This document shows, piece after piece, positions 53,972 through 62,844 of a stretch of DNA of 64,000 nt. The notes beneath the pieces are model-generated. The model was not told the origin of the DNA. It saw nothing but the letters and a program-made list of their open reading frames with translations, and made no database searches. Source of the stretch: Sphingorhabdus sp. 109. GTDB taxonomy: Bacteria; Pseudomonadota; Alphaproteobacteria; Sphingomonadales; Sphingomonadaceae. The stretch is from NCBI RefSeq assembly GCF_902506555.1, contig NZ_LR732707.1, positions 2,875,290 through 2,939,289 of the forward strand. Reading direction: 5' to 3'. Every line of letters starts with the position of its first letter. Within the stretch, counting starts at the first letter, position 1. The position numbers were made by a program, and so were the translations under genes.

Positions 53972-55729
53972 CTAGCTAGCCTTCCGGGCTTCAATCCAGC
54001 GGTTCACCTGCGCTTCGAGCATGTCGAGCGGCACCGCACCCTGTCCCAGTACCACGTCGTGAAATTCCCTCAGGTCAAATTTTGCGCCCAGTTCGCTCGT
54101 CGCTTTCGCGCGTAATTCGCGGATTTTCAGTTCGCCCATTTTATAGGCGAGAGCCTGACCAGGCCAGCTGATGTAGCGGTTTACCTCGGCCTCGATATTG
54201 GCCTCGCTGAGCGCGGTATTGTCGGTCATGAAATCGATCGCTTGCTGCTTGCTCCAGCCCTTGCTGTGAATGCCGGTATCGACGACCAGCCGGCAGGCCC
54301 GCCACATTTCATAGGACAGCCGTCCCATATTCTTGGCTGGCGTATCATAGAGATCCATTTCGATCCCGAGCCGTTCCGAATAGAGCCCCCAGCCTTCAAC
54401 AAAGGCGGTGAAAAAGGCACCATGTTTGCGGAAGTCGGGCATATCGAGTTCCTGCTGCAACGCGATCTGCTGATGGTGACCGGGCACTGCCTCGTGCACG
54501 CTCAGCGCTGGAATTTCCCAGAAAGGCCGCTGGTCGAGCTTCGACGTGTTGACATAATAATAGCCGGCAATCCCGACATCCGGCGAACCGGGATTATAGT
54601 AAGCGGTGGTTGTGCCTTCAGCGGTTTCGGCAGGGATTTCCTTGATACCGTAGGGCAGGCGCGCCAGCTTGCCGATGATCGAAGGCATTTTGCCATCGAT
54701 CATCTTGGTCACGCGGGCGACCTTCTCCATCAGCTCTTCCGGCGTCTTGGCGTAATATTGCGGATCAGTGCGGAGATGCTCGATAAATGCATCGCGGCTA
54801 TCATAGCCGGCCTCTTTGGCCACCTCGACCATCTCGGCGCGGATTCGCGCCACTTCGCTCAGGCCGATATTGTGGATCTCGTCGGCCGACTTGTCCGTGG
54901 TCGTCATCTGGCGGATGCGGAAATCATAATATTCCGCGCCGCCGGGTTGTGCCGAGACGCCCGGTGCCTTGGCGCAATTCGGGGCATAATCTTCCATATA
55001 CCAGTCGAGATGCTTCTTTATGGCAGGATTGATCAGCGCGCTGATGGTGACCATGGCGCTTCCCGCCAAGCCTTCAAAAACTTCGGGGTCCATGCCGTCC
55101 GGCACTTTGCGTTTAAACGGTTCGAAAAAACGAGATTCGCGCGGATCATCCGTGATCAGACCGGAGATGCTTGTTTCGTAACCGACCATCGACACACAAG
55201 GCTGGACATAGCCGCCGGCAAGGGCCTGGTTGGCGACTGCAATCGACTGGTCGTTGATCTTGGCATATTGCTTCAGCCGGTTGATATAGGTCTGATAGTC
55301 CTGCGCGTTGCGGAATGGCAGATTGTTCTGCATGCTGGCAAAATTCTGGTGCCAGCCGCCACGATTGGTGAAGTTGATGGTGCGCTGGCCATAGCTGTTC
55401 GCTTCAATCTGCTCAGCCAGCGAGCGGCGCAATATCCCGTAGTTGGTCTTGTCATCCTCGCTTAATGTCGCCGTGTCGATCGCGTCGAGTTGCGCGAGCC
55501 AGGCCTTTGCCTTGGCCACGCGCCTGTCTTCCGCCTCCAGACTGGCATCGCTGACCCGGCCGACAGGATCATCGACCCCGAGCGAGGAGGCAAATTCAGG
55601 ATATTGTTCCAGCTGATAGGCCCAATAGGCGTCTACAATATCTTTCAATCCGGGATCCTGCTGGGCGATAGCCGGTGTTGCGAACGCCACAGTCGCCGCC
55701 GTTCCCATGGCCAATATCAACTTGCGCAT
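53972..55729 (-). CDS. DUF885 family exported peptidase-like protein
   Basis: A 585-residue protein with a signal peptide (MRKLILAMGTAATVAFATPA). The family motifs are VHEAVPGHHQQIALQ and VEGWGLYSERLGIEMDLY, matching the partial gene at 2-1102. DUF885 members resemble metallopeptidases, but substrates are largely untested. The start at 55729 has AAGGGG 6 bases upstream; ATG 55744 is less likely. It is a paralogue, not a duplicate, of the first gene: lengths and flanking residues differ. Confidence 0.9.
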   Translation of the reverse strand: MRKLILAMGTAATVAFATPAIAQQDPGLKDIVDAYWAYQLEQYPEFASSLGVDDPVGRVSDASLEAEDRRVAKAKAWLAQLDAIDTATLSEDDKTNYGILRRSLAEQIEANSYGQRTINFTNRGGWHQNFASMQNNLPFRNAQDYQTYINRLKQYAKINDQSIAVANQALAGGYVQPCVSMVGYETSISGLITDDPRESRFFEPFKRKVPDGMDPEVFEGLAGSAMVTISALINPAIKKHLDWYMEDYAPNCAKAPGVSAQPGGAEYYDFRIRQMTTTDKSADEIHNIGLSEVARIRAEMVEVAKEAGYDSRDAFIEHLRTDPQYYAKTPEELMEKVARVTKMIDGKMPSIIGKLARLPYGIKEIPAETAEGTTTAYYNPGSPDVGIAGYYYVNTSKLDQRPFWEIPALSVHEAVPGHHQQIALQQELDMPDFRKHGAFFTAFVEGWGLYSERLGIEMDLYDTPAKNMGRLSYEMWRACRLVVDTGIHSKGWSKQQAIDFMTDNTALSEANIEAEVNRYISWPGQALAYKMGELKIRELRAKATSELGAKFDLREFHDVVLGQGAVPLDMLEAQVNRWIEARKAS

Positions 55730-55844
55730 CTTCTTCCCCTTCATATAGTCGCCAGAACTGACGGAGATTGTCATTTTCATAAAAGCAGAGACTAATCGGT
55801 CGCGTGGGCACAGGCAACTTCTTCTGCCCTATGGATTTGACCGC

Positions 55845-56159
55845 GTGCTAGGAATATTGGCGATCATTCTGATGCTAGGCTTAATCGCCGCTGTCCTGCG
55901 AGGACAGGACCAATGGGCGCAAATATCCTGGTCGGTCTGGGCCCATATAGTCTCGATCAGTCTTGCCCTGCTGCCTACCCCCGTCATGCTGTGGCGGCCG
56001 CACGGGGACCGGCGGCTGGGATGGCGCTGGTCGGTGGCTTTTTCACCTTTCCCTTCAACCGCTTGTTGGGCGGCTGTCTGTTCGGCTGAGCAACTGGCGG
56101 CGGAGATCGCTCGCCCGATCCAGGCCAATAGCCCGTATGGTCAACGGTGCAATCGCTGA
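55845..56159 (+). CDS. Possible small or truncated membrane protein, overlapping the PH-domain gene
   Basis: A possible 104-residue product from GTG 55845. The first 60 residues hold one or two hydrophobic helices and end LWRPHGDRRLGWRW, a pattern reminiscent of DUF2306-type membrane proteins; the remainder is not protein-like and overlaps the 3' end of the convergent PH-domain gene by 105 bases. It may be a frameshifted remnant or a real short membrane protein. Low confidence. Confidence 0.35.
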   Translation: MLGILAIILMLGLIAAVLRGQDQWAQISWSVWAHIVSISLALLPTPVMLWRPHGDRRLGWRWSVAFSPFPSTACWAAVCSAEQLAAEIARPIQANSPYGQRCNR

Positions 56160-57581
56160 CCCGCCGGCGATACCGATGATGATTGTGGCGAGATCCAGCG
56201 GATGATCCCAAGGCGTTTGGCCGACATCAACCGTCTGGATCTTGCTGAGCGGTAGCACCGTCAATCTGCGGCGCCACCATCCGGACCGGACGACGAGCTG
56301 GCCGTCGCTCAGCGCATATTGATGCTGTCGCCAGTTGAGAAACAGGATGAAGCTGACCGGAATGGCCAGCAGCAGGAGCGTAGAAAAAGCCGGATGAACG
56401 GCGGATGCCGTCACGGCGGCAAGGGCGGCGGAAGCAAAGCAGATCAGGATTGCGCGGCGCCACCAGAGGGCAGGGTTGACCGGATGAAATTCCACGTCCT
56501 CTGCTGGTGGAGAGATATTGCACTGGCCCAGAATTGTGTCGATCTCTGGGCCGGTCGCGCAAGGGGCGGCACTATGGTCGGTCTCTCCGCTGGCGTCACC
56601 GGCGAGCGACTTGAATTTCAGATGATACCAGCCATAACGCTGGCGCACCGGTCCGGTCTGGATGATCGCTGCCTGGACCCGGTGGATCGGCATGACCATG
56701 TCGGTCAGGGTGAAAAGACCGCGCCGCCGCCGGAAACCGGCTTGCCCGCTGTCGACCCGGTCCAGGCGGAAGCCATATTCGCGGATGAATGTGCGAATGA
56801 TCCCGCTGACAAATCCGACGATGATCAGCGAGAAAATGGCGCCCAGAACACCCGCGACCCGCATCCAGAAGCTCAGCCCGTCGATGATCTTCTGATTGGA
56901 CAGAGCATTGAACCAGTTGCGCGGATCGAAAAAGTCGCCGGGGAGCAGGAAGTCGAGATTTTGCGCGAGGGCACCCAGAATGGCGAGCAGCACAAAGGAA
57001 AAGTTGAACAGTCCCGCGATGAAAATTCGGCGGTTGTCCATTGCGAACAGCGGGGGGGCTTCTTCGGTGGCATGCTCTTCGATCGAGCGTCGCGAGTCCA
57101 CGTTCCGGCCGGCCTTGTAATCTCTGATCGTGTCGCGAAGCTCTTCTGCATCGGACCGTGTCAGGGCTTCCAGCTGGCCATCCTCGCCGCCACCCGAACC
57201 GGTTTCCAGCGCGACCGTCGCAAGGCGGAGCAGGCGATGGGGCAGCTTCTGTTCGAGGCTGACATCCTGAATGCGGTCAAAGGGAATCGAGCGGTTGTTG
57301 CGATTGAGCAGGCCGCTCTTGATCCGGATTTCGCGTTCGGTAACCTGATAGGTAAAGCGCGACCAGATCAGCGTGGTCACCCCGGTGACAAGCGCCACCA
57401 GTGCCAATGCGGCAAGCATCGTATAGGCGATATTCTGGTCGAACAGGCTGAAGTGGAGCACCGCAACAGCGACAATATTCCGTCCGATCATCGACAACGA
57501 TTTCAATATGATGCTGAGCGGGTGCAGGTGCCGGAACGGCGCGCTGTCCTGCGCTGGTGATGTGTCTGCGGCCTCGTTCAT
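56055..57581 (-). CDS. Bacterial PH-domain membrane protein (YdbT-like)
   Basis: A 508-residue membrane protein with three bPH2 domains, each following a pair of helices. First domain about 65-155 (YQVTEREIRIKSGLLNRNNR, SIPFDRIQDVSLEQKL), second about 255-340, third about 415-490 (QYALSDGQLVVRSGWWRRRL, LPLSKIQTVDVGQTPWD). The family is sometimes linked to bacteriocin resistance and membrane stress. It is preceded and overlapped (ATGA) by the smaller partner gene. Confidence 0.88.
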   Translation of the reverse strand: MNEAADTSPAQDSAPFRHLHPLSIILKSLSMIGRNIVAVAVLHFSLFDQNIAYTMLAALALVALVTGVTTLIWSRFTYQVTEREIRIKSGLLNRNNRSIPFDRIQDVSLEQKLPHRLLRLATVALETGSGGGEDGQLEALTRSDAEELRDTIRDYKAGRNVDSRRSIEEHATEEAPPLFAMDNRRIFIAGLFNFSFVLLAILGALAQNLDFLLPGDFFDPRNWFNALSNQKIIDGLSFWMRVAGVLGAIFSLIIVGFVSGIIRTFIREYGFRLDRVDSGQAGFRRRRGLFTLTDMVMPIHRVQAAIIQTGPVRQRYGWYHLKFKSLAGDASGETDHSAAPCATGPEIDTILGQCNISPPAEDVEFHPVNPALWWRRAILICFASAALAAVTASAVHPAFSTLLLLAIPVSFILFLNWRQHQYALSDGQLVVRSGWWRRRLTVLPLSKIQTVDVGQTPWDHPLDLATIIIGIAGGSAIAPLTIRAIGLDRASDLRRQLLSRTDSRPTSG

Positions 57582-58123
57582 ATCATGTCTTGGCGGATAT
57601 GGCCCTTGATCGTGTCGCGCATTTCCTCGGCATCGGCGGTGGCCAGGCCGGGCAAGGTGACGATACTGTTATGCGTTCCGGCGGTGTGCACGATCAGGGT
57701 CGAGAGGCCGAAGAAACGCTGCAACGGGCCTTGCGCGACATCGATATGCTGGATCCGGTTGAACGGGACGATCGTGTCGGTGCGCCAGAGATAGCCGCGG
57801 AGCACCCGCAATTGGGCGTCACCCATGTCATAGCCCCAGCGGCGGTAGATGCGGTGCGGCAGGATAGCGACCGTCAGAAAGGCAATGACCGCGGCAGGGA
57901 CCAGGACCAATCCCGCCGGCATCTCGTGGTGCATATAGATCAACGTTTCGGCGACCGATGCGAGGATCAGCAGGATCAGCGCGCGCAGGATCATCTGGGT
58001 CCGGAGCAGATTCTCATGCGGTGGATGGAGCGGCGTCAGACCTTGATTATATCTGGGCGACAGAACGGAGTCCGGCGCGGTGGCGGGATCGGAACTGGAA
58101 GAATTGGAAGCATGTTTGGCCAT
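57578..58123 (-). CDS. Bacterial PH-domain membrane protein (YdbS-like)
   Basis: A 181-residue protein: cytoplasmic low-complexity start, two helices (about 45-85) and one bPH2 domain (about 95-175) with RVLRGYLWRTDTIVPFNRIQ and HIDVAQGPLQRFFGLSTLIV. It is the YdbS half of a YdbS-YdbT pair and starts the two-gene operon; its stop overlaps the start of the larger gene. Function not established. Confidence 0.87.
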   Translation of the reverse strand: MAKHASNSSSSDPATAPDSVLSPRYNQGLTPLHPPHENLLRTQMILRALILLILASVAETLIYMHHEMPAGLVLVPAAVIAFLTVAILPHRIYRRWGYDMGDAQLRVLRGYLWRTDTIVPFNRIQHIDVAQGPLQRFFGLSTLIVHTAGTHNSIVTLPGLATADAEEMRDTIKGHIRQDMI

Positions 58124-58191
58124 GGGACTGATATGGCCGAACTGTGTTATCGAAGCAAGACAGATGATGCGTGATGCAGCACCATTCTGAC

Positions 58192-59190
58192 CTAGCGGGC
58201 CAGGGCGGTTTCGGCCTGTTCGATCAAAGATTTGATAATTTCGGCCACGGATTCCTCGGTCTTGACCATGCCGACAGATTGCCCGGCCATGACACTTCCA
58301 TGTTCAATATCGCCATCTATGACCGCTTTTCGGAGCGCTCCTGCCCAAAAATGTTCAATTTGTAGCTGCGCTTCGCCCATTTCTATCTCGCCCGAATCCA
58401 ACAGTTTGGCGACTTCGATCTGCTTGCGGGTAAATTCTTCGGTGCCCTTGTTTTTCAGCGCGCGGACCGGGATCACCGGCAGCCGTGGATCGACCTGGAC
58501 GCTGGTAATCGCGTCGCGGGCGTTGCCGCGAATGAAGGCTTTCTTGAAATCCGGATGGGCAATCGATTCATGGGCGCAGACAAAGCGCGTGCCGAGCTGG
58601 ACGCCGCTGGCGCCCATTTCGAGATAGGCGGCGATCATGTCACCCGTGCCGATGCCGCCGGCAACGAAGACCGGCACCTGATCGGCGATTTCCGGCAATA
58701 TTTCCTGCGCCAGTACCGAGGTTGATACCGGTCCGATATGGCCACCGGCTTCCATGCCTTCAATAACGATAGCATCGACGCCGGAACGGACGAATTTCTT
58801 GGCCAGCGCCATCGCGGGGGCAAAGCAGATGACCTTCGCACCGGTCTCCTTGATCGCCTCGAGGCTGCCCTTGGGCGGCAGGCCACCGGCCAGCACGACA
58901 TGGCTGATCTGATGCTTGCCGCAAATGGCAATCAGCTCCATCAGGTCGGGATGCATGGTGATCAAATTGACGCCAAACGGCTTGTCGGTGCGTTTTTTCG
59001 TCTCGGCAATCTCGGTGTCGAGCAGATCCGGGGTCATCGCGCCGCAGGCGATCACGCCAAAGCCGCCGGCGTTGGAAATCGCGCTGACCAGATTGCGTTC
59101 CGATACCCAGGACATCGCCCCGCACATGATCGCGGTGTCGCAGCCAAGAAAATCGGTGCCGCGCTGCATCAGGCTTTGGAGATCGCTCAA
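58192..59190 (-). CDS. Nitronate monooxygenase / FMN-dependent enoyl reductase-like protein
   Basis: A 332-residue TIM-barrel FMN protein of the NMO/FabK family. IEGMEAGGHIGPVSTSVLAQ (active-site histidine region), VFVAGGIGTGDMIAAYLEMGA and GVQLGTRFV bind FMN phosphate. These enzymes oxidise nitronates or, in the FabK group, reduce enoyl-ACP; this sequence cannot be assigned to either with certainty. It lies between lysC and the PH-domain pair, same strand. Confidence 0.87.
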   Translation of the reverse strand: MSDLQSLMQRGTDFLGCDTAIMCGAMSWVSERNLVSAISNAGGFGVIACGAMTPDLLDTEIAETKKRTDKPFGVNLITMHPDLMELIAICGKHQISHVVLAGGLPPKGSLEAIKETGAKVICFAPAMALAKKFVRSGVDAIVIEGMEAGGHIGPVSTSVLAQEILPEIADQVPVFVAGGIGTGDMIAAYLEMGASGVQLGTRFVCAHESIAHPDFKKAFIRGNARDAITSVQVDPRLPVIPVRALKNKGTEEFTRKQIEVAKLLDSGEIEMGEAQLQIEHFWAGALRKAVIDGDIEHGSVMAGQSVGMVKTEESVAEIIKSLIEQAETALAR

Positions 59191-59259
59191 GATAAAAGAT
59201 CCTTATTCACAAATTTTGGTTCCGCGTGCGATGCCGCGCCGGATTTGGTCCGTTTGGCT

Positions 59260-60528
59260 TCAGGCCGCATCCTCTGCATCCAGCCCATAAGCCGTGTGCA
59301 ACACGCGTAGCGCCAGTTCGGTATAATCTTCCTCGATCAGCACGCTGACCTTGATTTCCGAGGTGGTGATCGCCTGGATATTAACGCCGCGTTCGGCCAG
59401 TGCCTTGAACATGGTGGCGGCAATGCCGGCATGGCTTTTCATGCCAACGCCGACGACCGAAATCTTGGCGACATTGCTGTCGGGGATCAGGCGGTTGAAA
59501 CCGATGCCCTCGCGGGCGCCTTCCAGCACCTGCATCGCCTGGTCGAGGTCGGCGCTGGGGACGGTGAAGGTCACGTCGGTCTCGCCTTTCTCGCGGCCGA
59601 CATTCTGGATGATCATATCGACATTGATCGCGGCATCGGCGAGCGGCGCGAAGATATTGGCGACCGCGCCGGGCTTGTCGGGGACACGGGTCAGGGTAAT
59701 CTTGGATTCATTCTTGTCGTGGGCGATGCCGGTAATCAATTGGCCTTCCATATCGTCCGTCTCCATTTCGTCTTCGCTGATAATCATTGTTCCGGGCAGG
59801 TCGTCGGCGGTCCAGTTGGTATTTTCGTCGGTGAAGGAGGACAGCACCTGGATGCGCACGCCTTCCTTCATCGCCAGTCCGACCGAGCGGGTCTGCAAGA
59901 CCTTTGCCCCGACGCTCGCCAGTTCGAGCATTTCCTCGAAGGTCACGGTTTTCAGTTTGCGCGCCCGGGTCACGATCCGGGGATCGGACGTATAGACGCC
60001 ATCGACGTCGGTATAGATGTCGCAGCGGTCAGCCTTGACCGCGGCCGCCATGGCAACCGCGCTGGTATCGGATCCGCCGCGTCCCAGCGTGGTGATCCGG
60101 CCATTGTCGCTAACGCCCTGGAAGCCGGGGATAATCGCGATTTCACCGCTCTGCATAGCCGTGGTCAGCGCCGTTGCGTCGATTGAATCGATCCGCGCCT
60201 TGCTGTGCGCTTCGATCGTATGGATCGGCATTTGCCAGCCGAGCCAGCTGCGTGCCTTGGCGCCCAAGGATTGCAAGGCGATGGCGAGCAGGCCCGAAGT
60301 CACTTGTTCGCCGGAGGCCACGACCACGTCATATTCCGCAGGATCGTAAAGCGAGCTGGCCTCGCGGCAGAAATTGACCAGCCGGTCGGTGTCGCCGGCC
60401 ATGGCGGAAACCACCACCGCAACTTCGTGACCGGCGTCGGACTGTTGTTTGACGATCTGCGCCACCCGGCGGATACGTTCAATTCCGGCCATCGAGGTGC
60501 CGCCGAATTTCATCACTATGCGTGCCAT
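59260..60528 (-). CDS. lysC: Aspartate kinase
   Basis: A 422-residue aspartokinase, first step to lysine, methionine and threonine. The catalytic domain starts MARIVMKFGGTSM and includes GRGGSDTSAVAMA; two ACT domains (about 270-420) provide feedback control. The start at 60528 is set by the conserved N-terminus; an extension to 60618 would overlap ubiG. Together with dapE (36695) it belongs to diaminopimelate synthesis. Confidence 0.95.
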   Translation of the reverse strand: MARIVMKFGGTSMAGIERIRRVAQIVKQQSDAGHEVAVVVSAMAGDTDRLVNFCREASSLYDPAEYDVVVASGEQVTSGLLAIALQSLGAKARSWLGWQMPIHTIEAHSKARIDSIDATALTTAMQSGEIAIIPGFQGVSDNGRITTLGRGGSDTSAVAMAAAVKADRCDIYTDVDGVYTSDPRIVTRARKLKTVTFEEMLELASVGAKVLQTRSVGLAMKEGVRIQVLSSFTDENTNWTADDLPGTMIISEDEMETDDMEGQLITGIAHDKNESKITLTRVPDKPGAVANIFAPLADAAINVDMIIQNVGREKGETDVTFTVPSADLDQAMQVLEGAREGIGFNRLIPDSNVAKISVVGVGMKSHAGIAATMFKALAERGVNIQAITTSEIKVSVLIEEDYTELALRVLHTAYGLDAEDAA

Positions 60529-60596
60529 GCTGCTGTCGCTAAAACTTTCGATAAAAAGGGCCTGAACAGGATTGAAAAGCCTGATAAAGAGGCGGC

Positions 60597-61325
60597 ATGA
60601 CAAAGGCAAGTAGCACAATCAAGCCCCAAGAAGCCGCACATTTCGGGGCGCTGGCCGCAGACTGGTGGGACCCGAAAGGCACTTCGGCCATGTTGCACCG
60701 GCTGAATCCTGTCAGACTGTCCTATATCCGTGACGCCATCGACCTGCATTTCCATTGCGACTCCAGCCTGCTGAGACCGCTTGCCGGCAAGGCAGCGCTG
60801 GATGTCGGCTGCGGCGCCGGCCTGCTCTGCGAACCGCTGGCGAGACTGGGCGCGCGCGTGACCGGTCTGGACGCGGCAGCGGAAAATATTGCTGTGGCGC
60901 GGGCACATGCCGCACCGCAGGGGCTGGATATCGATTATCGCAACGAGGCTGTCGAGGATTTCGCGGGGACAGATTTCGATCTGGTGACCTCGCTGGAGGT
61001 GATCGAACATGTCGATGACCCGCAGGCTTTCGTCAACGGTCTGGCCGGCTCGCTGGCCGATGACGGGCTGATGATCCTCTCGACTCCCAATCGCACGGCG
61101 CTTTCCAACCTGTTGCTGGTCGAGTTGGCCGAGCGGACCGGACAGATTCCGCGCGGGACCCACCATCATGAACAGTTTATCACGCCGGAAGAGCTGGAGA
61201 CGCTGCTCAACAACGCCGGCCTCGAGGTCGTGGACACCAGCGGCCTGTCCTACAGTCCGTCGAAAGGTTTCGCGCTGTCCGACAATCTGGCGCTCAACTA
61301 TCTGATGACTGTCGTCAAAGCCTGA
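60597..61325 (+). CDS. ubiG: Ubiquinone biosynthesis O-methyltransferase UbiG
   Basis: A 242-residue SAM methyltransferase carrying out both O-methylations of ubiquinone synthesis. The AdoMet motif is LDVGCGAGLLCEPLARLGA, with AAHFGALAADWWDPKGTSAMLH at the N-terminus and GTHHHEQFITPEELETLL near the C-terminus, all family-specific. Divergent from lysC with 68 bases between the starts; the stop overlaps the next gene's ATG. Confidence 0.95.
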   Translation: MTKASSTIKPQEAAHFGALAADWWDPKGTSAMLHRLNPVRLSYIRDAIDLHFHCDSSLLRPLAGKAALDVGCGAGLLCEPLARLGARVTGLDAAAENIAVARAHAAPQGLDIDYRNEAVEDFAGTDFDLVTSLEVIEHVDDPQAFVNGLAGSLADDGLMILSTPNRTALSNLLLVELAERTGQIPRGTHHHEQFITPEELETLLNNAGLEVVDTSGLSYSPSKGFALSDNLALNYLMTVVKA

Positions 61326-61765
61326 TGGTCGAAGTCCGGCCCTATGCCATTGCCGACAAGAACGCCTGCCTTGCCCTGTTTGACAGCAATGTCCCGGATT
61401 TTTTCGATCCGACCGAGCGTCACCTGTTTGTCGAATTTCTCGACCGGCCGAAAGGGCAGTATTTCTGCATCGAAAAGGACAGGCGGATTGTCGGTTGCGG
61501 TGGCTTTGCCAGGGAAGGGCGGGCGCAGGCGCGCTTTACCTGGGGCATGGTCGATCAAGCGCTCCACGGCGACGGACTTGGACGACTGCTGACCGAGCAC
61601 CGGCTGCAGGAAATTGTCAGGTCCGGCGACTTTAGCGAAGCTGACCTATCCACCACGCCACGGATCGCGCCCTTTTTCGCAAAATTCGGATTTGTCGAAA
61701 CCGGCCGGGAAAAAGACGGCTTTGCGCCGGGCATGGACAAGGTGTTGATGATCAAGACGCTTTAG
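61325..61765 (+). CDS. GNAT-family N-acetyltransferase
   Basis: A 146-residue acetyltransferase: CGGFAREGRAQARFTWGMVD (acceptor-side strand), LHGDGLGRLLTEHRL (acetyl-CoA loop) and IAPFFAKFGF. Its ATG shares a base with the ubiG stop (TGATG), so translation is coupled to ubiG. The acceptor is unknown. Confidence 0.85.
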   Translation: MVEVRPYAIADKNACLALFDSNVPDFFDPTERHLFVEFLDRPKGQYFCIEKDRRIVGCGGFAREGRAQARFTWGMVDQALHGDGLGRLLTEHRLQEIVRSGDFSEADLSTTPRIAPFFAKFGFVETGREKDGFAPGMDKVLMIKTL

Positions 61766-61800
61766 GGTTGTCGTAACCAGACCCTGGATCAAGTCCGGGG

Positions 61801-61840
61801 TTGACGCTGCGGAACGCTATCGCATTCCGTGGCGCGTCAA
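61801..61840. repeat. Palindrome at the 3' end of the GST gene
   Basis: TTGACGC (61801-61807) and GCGTCAA (61834-61840) are perfect inverted repeats, with an inner CGGAA/TTCCG pair. The right arm includes the GST stop codon (61837-61839). The bases before it (61776-61800) resemble another common alphaproteobacterial repeat word (GGATCAAGTCCGG). Possible convergent-transcript terminator or REP remnant. Confidence 0.5.
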
Positions 61841-62508
61841 AAATCCACTTTTTCATAATGCGGTGGCGGGGCGATCACTTCCATCCGTTCGGACAACAAG
61901 GGTCGGAAGGACGGGCGAGACTTGAACATGCTGTACCAGGCCTTGGTCTGCTCGTGACCGGTCCAGTCAATCGTCCCGAGATAATCCGCAACCGAAATCT
62001 GGGCGGCTGCCGCAAGGTCGGCGAGGCTCATCGTGGCCCCGGCCAGCCAGCTGCGATGGTCGATCAGATAGTCGACATAGTCGAGATGCGAATTCGCCCG
62101 GCGCATCGCCTCCCGCAGAACCTTGGCGTCGGGCGGCTCGCGCCGGACCAGTCGTTTGTGCATCCGTTCGTGCAGCATCGGCGCGGTGACGTCGCCGTAA
62201 AATTGCTCGTCGAACCAGGCGACCAGACGCCGGATCTCGGCCCGGTTGACCGCTGTGCCGTTGATCATCGGGACCTTCTCGACCGTTTCCTCGATATATT
62301 CGCAGATGGCGACGCTATCGACCAGATGGATGTCGCGCTCTCCATGTTTCATCACCGGGGTCCGGCCGGTCGGGTTCATCGACAGAAATTCGTCGCGCTG
62401 TTCCCATGGTGATTCGCGGACAAGCTCGTAGCCGACCGACTTCTCGCCCAGCAGCAAGCGGACTTTGCGCGAAAACGGACAAAGAGGGAATTGGTACAAC
62501 TGCCACAT
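61837..62508 (-). CDS. Glutathione S-transferase family protein
   Basis: A 223-residue GST. The N-terminal domain has LYQFPLCPFSRKVRLLLGEK, with the CPFS catalytic motif of the beta/omega-like or stringent-starvation-related group, and SVAICEYIEE for glutathione binding; a helical domain follows. Convergent with the GNAT gene. Different from the SSWS-type GST at 37833-38504. Confidence 0.87.
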   Translation of the reverse strand: MWQLYQFPLCPFSRKVRLLLGEKSVGYELVRESPWEQRDEFLSMNPTGRTPVMKHGERDIHLVDSVAICEYIEETVEKVPMINGTAVNRAEIRRLVAWFDEQFYGDVTAPMLHERMHKRLVRREPPDAKVLREAMRRANSHLDYVDYLIDHRSWLAGATMSLADLAAAAQISVADYLGTIDWTGHEQTKAWYSMFKSRPSFRPLLSERMEVIAPPPHYEKVDF

Positions 62509-62844
62509 GATATTGGTGTTAGGCCCGAATAGAGTTTTGGGGAAGAGCTTTGATGCAGGTTTCCCACAATGTCCTGCAGTGAAAGCTACGCATGGTTATT
62601 CAGTCTGTTCCATCAGACGATTCATTGTCCCGATCATGGCCTGCACTTGCGAAACAAGTACCGCAATCTGCGCGGAGATCGCGCCTTTCGGGCCTTCCCT
62701 CATTCGATAATATCGAAAATGTCAGGATCGGTCGTACCGGTCCGAACTCTGCTGGTGCAACGAAAATTGCCTGGTAAATAATTGTAACCTTGGTGCAGGC
62801 TAGTCAGGCGGGCAAATGGCGAGACGGTTTCCCGCCGGATCAAC
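62509..62844. other. Intergenic region between the GST and gltB genes; no gene seen
   Basis: This 336-base stretch is less GC-rich than its surroundings. Short frames exist on both strands, but none has a ribosome site, conserved-looking product or suitable length. A GGCGGG/CCCGCC pair near 62806-62840 could form a weak hairpin after gltB on the minus strand. The GST promoter probably lies near 62520-62580. Nothing else recognised. Confidence 0.5.

Noticed and set aside
56319-57560. A 413-codon plus-strand frame opposite the large PH-domain gene
   Set aside because: The minus strand has membrane helices and repeated PH domains and overlaps its partner by ATGA; the plus frame has no such support.
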